NCBI GenBank assembly: GCA_018269005.1
Contig: JAFDVK010000012.1
Span: 744,001 to 808,000 of the forward strand
Source of the DNA: Acidobacteriota bacterium
Lineage (GTDB): Bacteria; Acidobacteriota; Blastocatellia; Pyrinomonadales; Pyrinomonadaceae
Length of the DNA stretch: 64,000 nucleotides
Reading direction: 5' to 3'
Shown here: in pieces, positions 58,461 through 64,000 of the stretch
Layout of the letters: every line of letters starts with the position of its first letter
Numbering within the stretch: the first letter of the stretch is position 1
Translations under genes and position numbers: made by a program
Notes under the pieces: model-generated
Seen by the model: the letters and a program-made list of their open reading frames with translations, nothing else
The model's database searches: none
What the model was told of the DNA's origin: nothing

Positions 58461-60184
58461 GCCTCACTCCTGCGAAAACGCTTCGAGATCATACCGTAAA
58501 GCTGATGAAGTTCTTTTACGCGAAGCAGCATCGCACAGATGACGAACGCGAGGCCGCCAAGGACGATCGGCACAAAGGCTTCGACCAGATGAAGCTTAAA
58601 TCCCTGCGAACCGTAGCGTGCCGCAAGGAAATGATAACTTGCGTAGCATACGAGCGAAAGCACCGCAGACGACAACGCGATCTTGAGAAATGCCGTCGCG
58701 ATGCTGCGCCCATTCAGGCGTTTTATTTTCCGTCGAAGCAAATACGCGAGTGCCGTGAAATTGAACAATGCTACGAGCGACGTCGCCAATGAAACGCCGA
58801 GATGGCCGTAGCCGGCCGGAGTTTCGGGCGTTACGCCATATTGCGAAAGCCATTCGCGAAGGAAGTAGCAGCCGACGAAATTTACGATGATCGAAACGAG
58901 GGCGATGATCATCGGCGTCTTTGCGTCGTCAAGGGCGTAGAATGCGGGCGACAGGATCTTTATCGCCGCGTAGCCCGTCAAGCCGATCGAATAGCCGATG
59001 AGCGCCATCGCGGTCATCTGTGTCGCAAGCGCGTCGAACCGTCCGCGTTCATAGATGAGCCTTATGATCGGTTCACCAAGCACGATCAGGCCGCATGCGC
59101 TCGGCAGCGTCATCAAGAAAACGAGATTCATCGACGACGAGATCGTGTCGCGGAACTCGCCTTTTTTTCCTTCCGCGGCAAGCCGTGAAAGCACGGGGAT
59201 CGCCGCCGTCCCGACCGCAACGCCGAAAAGCCCGATAGGGAACTGCATCAGCCGGAACGCATAATTCAGCCAGCCTTGGGCACCGTCGATCGAGGAGACG
59301 AAATACGTGTTTACGAGAACGTTTATCTGGACGGCAGACGTGCCGAGGATCGCGGGCGTCATAAGTGCGACCACTTTTTTGACGCCTTCGTCCGCAAACG
59401 AGAGCACGGGCAAGAAACGAAATCCGACGCGCCACAGCGACGGAAGCTGCATCGCTAAGCCCGCCGCTCCGCCGATCAAGGTGCCGATCGACATGCCGAT
59501 GATCGCCCATTGGGCGGCATCGTCCGGAATCAGATTCTTGTCCTTGGGCGTGGTCCATCCGCCGCCGCTCAGCCAATATGCGAGCGAAAGGCCGACCGTT
59601 ATCGAGACGATGTTAAAGACCGTTGAAGCCGAAGCCGGAATGCCGAAAATATTCTTCGTATTGAGCACGCCCATCGCGACCGCCGCAAGCGAGACGAGCA
59701 GGATGTACGGGAACATTATCTGGGTGAGCGTGGTCGCAAGAGCGGCTTTCTCGGGCGAAAAACCATCGGCGACGAGCCCGACGAGATCTTTCGAAAAGAT
59801 GATCCCGACGATGCAGACAATGCTCAGGACGACGGCGAGCAGATTGAAGATCAGGCTTGCGAGCCGCCACGCGGCCTTCTCGCCGAGCTTTATTTGATAG
59901 TCCGTAAAGACCTTGACGAACGCGACCGACAGTGCACCTTCGGCGAAGAGATCGCGCAGGACGTTCGGCAGGCGGAATGCGACGACATAAGCGTCGGTCA
60001 AAAATCCCGCACCGAAATATCGCGCGAAGATAACCTCGCGTGCGAGTCCGAAGAGCCGCGAGAACATCACGGCGATCGATACGATTCCGGCCGAGCGCGC
60101 AACGCTCGTCGGGCTTGACGGCGGCGGCGGTTCGGCGGCCGATTCGGCGTTATCTGGCGGTGTTGTATCTTCGATCGACGACAT
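58457..60184 (-). CDS. murJ: Lipid II flippase MurJ
   Basis: A polytopic transporter of the MOP superfamily that flips peptidoglycan precursor. It has 575 residues with about 14 membrane helices after a Pro-rich N-terminus of ~28 residues. Family signatures: MFSRLFGLAREVIFARYFGA (about 39–58), DAYVVAFRLPNVLRDLFAEG (about 63–82) and LSVAFVKVFTDY. The later LPSACGLIVLGEPIIRLIYERGRFD (split) matches the GLxxLxxPI.RLLFERG motif. Coupled to the gamma-carbonic-anhydrase-like gene. Confidence 0.93.
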   Translation of the reverse strand: MSSIEDTTPPDNAESAAEPPPPSSPTSVARSAGIVSIAVMFSRLFGLAREVIFARYFGAGFLTDAYVVAFRLPNVLRDLFAEGALSVAFVKVFTDYQIKLGEKAAWRLASLIFNLLAVVLSIVCIVGIIFSKDLVGLVADGFSPEKAALATTLTQIMFPYILLVSLAAVAMGVLNTKNIFGIPASASTVFNIVSITVGLSLAYWLSGGGWTTPKDKNLIPDDAAQWAIIGMSIGTLIGGAAGLAMQLPSLWRVGFRFLPVLSFADEGVKKVVALMTPAILGTSAVQINVLVNTYFVSSIDGAQGWLNYAFRLMQFPIGLFGVAVGTAAIPVLSRLAAEGKKGEFRDTISSSMNLVFLMTLPSACGLIVLGEPIIRLIYERGRFDALATQMTAMALIGYSIGLTGYAAIKILSPAFYALDDAKTPMIIALVSIIVNFVGCYFLREWLSQYGVTPETPAGYGHLGVSLATSLVALFNFTALAYLLRRKIKRLNGRSIATAFLKIALSSAVLSLVCYASYHFLAARYGSQGFKLHLVEAFVPIVLGGLAFVICAMLLRVKELHQLYGMISKRFRRSEA

Positions 60185-60259
60185 CAGCGGTTAGAATCGA
60201 AGATTATCGCACGCTTTCGGTCGGAATTGCTGAAGCAAGGAGAAAATTTTTCGTTGAAC

Positions 60260-61639
60260 TCAATGCGAGGCCGAGTTCGGATAAGAGATCCGCGAGGTCG
60301 CCATTCGCTTGTCGAGCGACACGGCCGTGTAATTGAATGAGACCGGCCCGCCGAACTGCCCCTGTACGAGCGAGACATAAAGATTCTGGAACGCGCGGAA
60401 CTGATTGACGCTGCCGCGTTGGTTAAAGATCACAAAAAGAAGCTTGCCCTTTTGCGTATTCACTTCGCCCGAAAGGGCACTTACGCCATTGTCCGTCTGC
60501 CGCAGGGTTCCGGTCTTGCCGACAACGCTGCCTGCGTAAAAATCGTTGTCAAAGCGATTCTCGAGCGTGCCTTCATCAAGGCCGGCAACGGGCATGATAT
60601 CGGCGAAATTCATCCTATACCGCCCGAGTTCCGCCTGAAGGGAACGCAGGAGCTTCATCATAGCGTTGGGTGAAACACGGTTTATGCCGAGGCCGCTCGT
60701 TGTCGAGAGCGAGAACTCCTCATCGGGCACATTCGCGTTCAGTTCAACGATGCGCGAGACACCGAATGGCCCGCCAAGCATATCGCCAAGGCGTTCGGCG
60801 AGAAAATTGTTCGAATAGCACAGCGTCGCCTTCAGGATATCGCGCATCTTCGCCGATTCATGCGTAAAAAGCAGCGAAAGATCGCTCGGTATCGGCTGAA
60901 CCGACGCGGTTCCCGTAACCGAAACGCTCGGGAGGCCTTGGATCGATCCTGCGCGGCCTGAGTTGTTCAGATAGTCGATCCACGCTCTTGCCGCCGCAGG
61001 CGAACGGCGTGAAAGATCCAATGTTGCAAGAAGCAGGTCGGCCGAACGCTTCGAAGAACCGGAATAGTCCATCACGAAATCGTTCGTAACGACGATGTCG
61101 CCCGTGATCGAGCGGATTCCCCTGCGATTCAGCTCGTTCGCGATCAAGATCGCGTGCTCGTAATTGAATACAGGGTCTTTGCCCGAGACGTAAAGGTTGC
61201 CGGTCAGCGTCCCGGTCGTGCGGTCAAGGCTGCCGTTCGTATAGACGTTCGTTGCGAAACGGAAGTCGGGCCCGAAGGTCTTGAGCACTGCGTAAGCGGT
61301 CGCAAGCTTCACGTTCGACGCCGGATTGAACAGAGCGGCGGCATTCGATTCGACGACGACACCGCCGTCCATCGTTTCGATCAAAACACCCGAATAGCCC
61401 GGGATCGTCTGTTCCGCAAGCAGCGGAAACATTGTGCGGACGGCGTTTACGGCGGTCGTCGGTACTGCCGCCGACATTCCGGTCGGCTTAACGAGCGAGC
61501 CTTCAGATGGCGTCGGCTCCGGCTTGTAGATCTTTATGTCCTGAAGGAGCGGTCGCGTCGTCTGCGCGGGAACTGCGAGAGTTCCCAAAAGCAGAGACGC
61601 TAAAATAACGACAAACTTTATCGCGGACGTTTTGATCAT
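60260..61639 (-). CDS. dacB: D-alanyl-D-alanine carboxypeptidase (PBP4/DacB type)
   Basis: A peptidoglycan DD-peptidase/endopeptidase. It has 459 residues with a signal peptide (about 1–26). The active-site SxxK is NPASNVKLATAYAVL (about 106–120), SxN is CYSNNFLAERLGD (about 262–274), and KTG is VVGKTGTLRQTD (about 375–386). The insert between the first two motifs (about 140–250) is typical of the S13 family. The ATG at 61639 gives MIKTSAIKFVVILASLLLG; the upstream extension is rejected. Confidence 0.93.
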   Translation of the reverse strand: MIKTSAIKFVVILASLLLGTLAVPAQTTRPLLQDIKIYKPEPTPSEGSLVKPTGMSAAVPTTAVNAVRTMFPLLAEQTIPGYSGVLIETMDGGVVVESNAAALFNPASNVKLATAYAVLKTFGPDFRFATNVYTNGSLDRTTGTLTGNLYVSGKDPVFNYEHAILIANELNRRGIRSITGDIVVTNDFVMDYSGSSKRSADLLLATLDLSRRSPAAARAWIDYLNNSGRAGSIQGLPSVSVTGTASVQPIPSDLSLLFTHESAKMRDILKATLCYSNNFLAERLGDMLGGPFGVSRIVELNANVPDEEFSLSTTSGLGINRVSPNAMMKLLRSLQAELGRYRMNFADIMPVAGLDEGTLENRFDNDFYAGSVVGKTGTLRQTDNGVSALSGEVNTQKGKLLFVIFNQRGSVNQFRAFQNLYVSLVQGQFGGPVSFNYTAVSLDKRMATSRISYPNSASH

Positions 61640-61781
61640 TGCTAGGATCGAATTGCGAAAATGAAATGACGCGGAGCCCGTGAAACCGGACAGGTCGTAA
61701 TTATACCACAGCTTTCTGCCGCTCTGAAGATTTTTTACATTCGGGGACATTTTTCCTAAAATATCGACCTCGACTCGTTAG

Positions 61782-62495
61782 ATGAACTCACCGCCAACGC
61801 GGATGCCGAAGAACAGGCCACTGACCACTGTGAAGAAAGACGCACTGCCGCCGATCACGACACGCAACATCAGGCTCGCCCATGCGGCATCCTCTGCGGC
61901 GATAAGAAGCCGTCTTGCCGAATTTTCGGATATTTTGGCGAATGGCGACGACCTTCGGTTTTGGGAGGAGATGGTCTTTTGCTTCTTTACGGGCGGCTGT
62001 TCTGCGAAAATGGGGCTTCGCTCGATCGAAAAGGTGCGGCATCTGCTCGAAAAAGGCACCCAAGAGGAGCTTGTGAACGCGCTTTCCGGCACGCATCGCT
62101 ATCCGAACGCACGCTCGCGTTATATCGTCGCTTCCCGCGAATTTTTGCTCAAAGATTGTGACCTGCGGCTCAGATCGAGGCTCATGGCCTTCTCTGACCC
62201 TATCGAGCGCCGCGATTGGCTCGTGCAGGAAAAGGGCATAAAAGGCCTCGGATACAAAGAAGCGAGCCATTTTTTGCGAAATGTGGGCTTTCGCGGCTAC
62301 GCGATCCTCGATAAACACGTCCTGAACTGCCTCGCCGCTCTGAAAATAATTCCTGAGGCAAAGCCACCAAATACCCGTCTGCGGTATCTAACCATCGAGG
62401 AAAGCCTTAAAAAACTGGCTCGGCGGACCAAGATCGATTTTGATGAACTCGATCTCGTCCTTTGGTCGATGAAGACCGGCGAGATCCTCAAGTAA
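61782..62495 (+). CDS. 8-oxoguanine DNA glycosylase / N-glycosylase-AP lyase (Ogg2-like)
   Basis: A base-excision-repair enzyme. It has 237 residues and the helix-hairpin-helix region KGIKGLGYKEASHFLRNVGF (about 147–166). This holds the catalytic Lys (GYKEASHF) and, in YAILDKHVLNCL, the catalytic Asp (about 172). This short form corresponds to the Ogg2-type glycosylases of archaea and some bacteria rather than eukaryote-type Ogg1. A long basic N-terminus may be partly non-native; ATGs at 61782 and 61803 are both possible. Confidence 0.85.
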   Translation: MNSPPTRMPKNRPLTTVKKDALPPITTRNIRLAHAASSAAIRSRLAEFSDILANGDDLRFWEEMVFCFFTGGCSAKMGLRSIEKVRHLLEKGTQEELVNALSGTHRYPNARSRYIVASREFLLKDCDLRLRSRLMAFSDPIERRDWLVQEKGIKGLGYKEASHFLRNVGFRGYAILDKHVLNCLAALKIIPEAKPPNTRLRYLTIEESLKKLARRTKIDFDELDLVLWSMKTGEILK

Positions 62496-62541
62496 CGGCC
62501 CAAACCCGGGCCCTGATCCAAAAACGTTGGAGGCAACTTTG

Positions 62542-64000
62542 ATGCAGCCTTCCCAAAACTTTTTTTCGAGAGAATGTATTCGTTACCTCAGCTGCGCCGC
62601 TCTGATGGTCTGCATTGTGTCTGCCGCCGCTGCAGTATGTTTCTCGCAGAAACGGGCCGAGGCCGACCGCGAAAGCCTAAAAGATGCGATCAGTCTCACC
62701 CGTGACAACGAACTAAAGAAGAGCGAAGCGATACTGCACAAGCTCATAAAGGCCGATCCGGATAATGCAAAGGCTCGGACCGAACTTGCCTTCAACCTAA
62801 CAAAACAGCGGCGCTTCGTTGAAGCGTATGAGACGATCCTTTCCGTGCTTGATAAGGATAAGAAAGATTCGCGGGCTCTCTCGGTGCTCGGATCTCTCTT
62901 GCTTGCAAGCGGCCGTATTCGCGAGGCTCGGGCGATCATCTACACCGCACTCGACCTTCGACGAGGCGAACACCTTGCGTGGGCGAGCCTCGGGATGCTC
63001 GATTATTACGACAACGATGTCGATCAGGCGATAAATAGTTTGAAGCAGGCGATCTACCTTGCTCCGCGCGAACCTGATTATTATTTTTCATTGGCTCAGG
63101 CCTCCGTCAGGGCCGATCGGTACAAAGATGCGGCAATTGCCTACGACCGCTTCCTGTCGGTTTCCGGTGCGATGGATGTTGACCGCCGCGAACGCATAAG
63201 GGGCCTCGTAAGCTTCCTTCGTTATCTTGATGCGCGGCCTTCGCTTTACGATGCAAGCGGAGCGGGCACAACTACCGTCAAATTCGACCTTGTGACGAAT
63301 CGGCCGATCATCGAGGTCCGCGTGAATGATTACTCAAAGCCGCTGCGTTTTGTCATCGACACGGGCTCGGGGATGACCGTTATTTCCAATAAGACCGCCG
63401 AGTTGCTGGGGATGAAGGAAGTTGCCCGCGGCGGCAATGCCCGAGGCGTGGGCGGCGACGGAAAGTTTCCGATCATCTACGGTTTCGTGAACGAGATCAA
63501 GATGGGCGATGTTTCCGTTCATAACATCCCGGTTTACATACGCGACGTAAACTCCCGCACGCAGATCGACGGCTATCTCGGCCTCGCGGTCATCTCAAAA
63601 TTCTTTGCGACGATCGACTACGGGACGAAAACGCTCACGCTCTCCAAAGAAGACACGGTTGACGCGTTTTCAAAAGAGAATGCTGACCATATACTGCCGC
63701 TTCGCCTTACGCCGAGCGGCTTCTTGAGCGGAGAGGTCGGCGTCGCCGGTATCGAGACCAATTTGAACTTTATCGTTGATACGGCGGCGAGCGTCTCCGT
63801 GATCTCCGACAATATTGCCGCTGCCGAAGCCATCAAGAAATATCTTTCCGATCAGCGTTACAGGGTCATTGGTGCGGCCGGCGAAGTGGTCGATGCTCCG
63901 ACTTTCCTGCTGCCGCGTGTTACATTCGGACAGAACGTTCGTGCGCCTCTGGTTGCCGTCGCTCTTGACCTGGACGTGATAAACGAATCATCGGGTTTTG
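62542..64000 (+). CDS. TPR / retropepsin-like aspartyl protease protein (3' end beyond window)
   Basis: The first 486 codons of a longer gene. A signal anchor (about 13–35, IRYLSCAALMVCIVSAAAAV) is followed by tetratricopeptide repeats (about 45–215, AEAILHKLIKADPDN-like units). Then come two retropepsin-like aspartyl-protease regions: RFVIDTGSGMTVISNKTAEL (about 270–289) and NFIVDTAASVSVISDNIAAA (about 411–430). The first has the classical Asp-Thr-Gly; the second has Asp-Thr-Ala. Such proteins are common exported proteins in Acidobacteriota. The C-terminus is cut by the window edge. Confidence 0.85.
   Translation, partial: MQPSQNFFSRECIRYLSCAALMVCIVSAAAAVCFSQKRAEADRESLKDAISLTRDNELKKSEAILHKLIKADPDNAKARTELAFNLTKQRRFVEAYETILSVLDKDKKDSRALSVLGSLLLASGRIREARAIIYTALDLRRGEHLAWASLGMLDYYDNDVDQAINSLKQAIYLAPREPDYYFSLAQASVRADRYKDAAIAYDRFLSVSGAMDVDRRERIRGLVSFLRYLDARPSLYDASGAGTTTVKFDLVTNRPIIEVRVNDYSKPLRFVIDTGSGMTVISNKTAELLGMKEVARGGNARGVGGDGKFPIIYGFVNEIKMGDVSVHNIPVYIRDVNSRTQIDGYLGLAVISKFFATIDYGTKTLTLSKEDTVDAFSKENADHILPLRLTPSGFLSGEVGVAGIETNLNFIVDTAASVSVISDNIAAAEAIKKYLSDQRYRVIGAAGEVVDAPTFLLPRVTFGQNVRAPLVAVALDLDVINESSGF

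Overview
This window looks like chromosomal DNA from a member of the Acidobacteriota, probably Blastocatellia (Pyrinomonadaceae-like). That is an inference. It rests on the gene repertoire: an OmpR-type winged-helix/TPR regulator, small carboxypeptidase-regulatory-like membrane proteins with an N-terminal Cys cluster, a deacetylase–glycosyltransferase fusion, and a solitary FG-GAP-like fragment. The very dense intergenic repeats also fit. No rRNA or tRNA gene was recognised. One tmRNA gene is present.

Layout. 1–7.3 kb: a small conserved protein, a 1.8 kb repeat-filled gap, a secreted protein, rnc, lepB, psuG, an SH3-type protein and ruvC. 7.3–13.6 kb: a gene of unknown function, a REP-associated transposase (RAYT) surrounded by nine copies of its presumed REP sequence, fumarylacetoacetase, a YceI protein, mobA and purF. 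13.6–18.7 kb: accessory region with small hypothetical genes, a VapBC pair, a carboxypeptidase-regulatory-like membrane protein, the tmRNA gene with a second PIN-domain toxin pair directly behind it, a ChaN-type protein and a zinc-ribbon membrane protein. 19.2–23.0 kb: murI, rph, fabG, a rhomboid protease and trmB. 23.2–25.7 kb: the winged-helix/TPR regulator and a truncated secreted protein. 26–39 kb: a long minus-strand surface-polysaccharide cluster. It encodes a UDP-GlcNAc 2-epimerase, a deacetylase/GT2 fusion, a DegT aminotransferase, a Gfo/MocA oxidoreductase, a left-handed beta-helix acyltransferase, an FAD oxidoreductase, a deacetylase, a UbiA-type phosphoribosyltransferase and two GT39-like enzymes. 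It ends in a zinc-ribbon protein and peptide deformylase, with overlaps of 1 to 4 nt through most of its length. 39–45.8 kb: a secreted protein, plsC, an M14 peptidase and a SpoIID-domain protein. 45.8–47 kb: a small accessory patch with a decayed DUF433/DUF5615 toxin–antitoxin locus. 47–64 kb: mostly housekeeping genes (miaA, hfq, tmk, holB, ispG, rseP, dxr, hisS, a gamma-carbonic-anhydrase-like protein, murJ, dacB, a DNA glycosylase), ending in a gene cut by the window edge.

The most unusual feature is the repeat biology. Several unrelated short repeat families occur: a GC-rich CCGCCCG/CAGGCGG palindrome, a double-hairpin element, heptamer arrays, octamer inverted arrays and a RAYT/REP unit. 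Members are found between genes and also, in frame, inside purF, hisS (two different families) and a secreted protein gene. One supplies the stop codon of trmB. This resembles the in-frame palindromic elements of Rickettsia and the heptameric repeats of cyanobacteria, and is the best candidate here for something undescribed.
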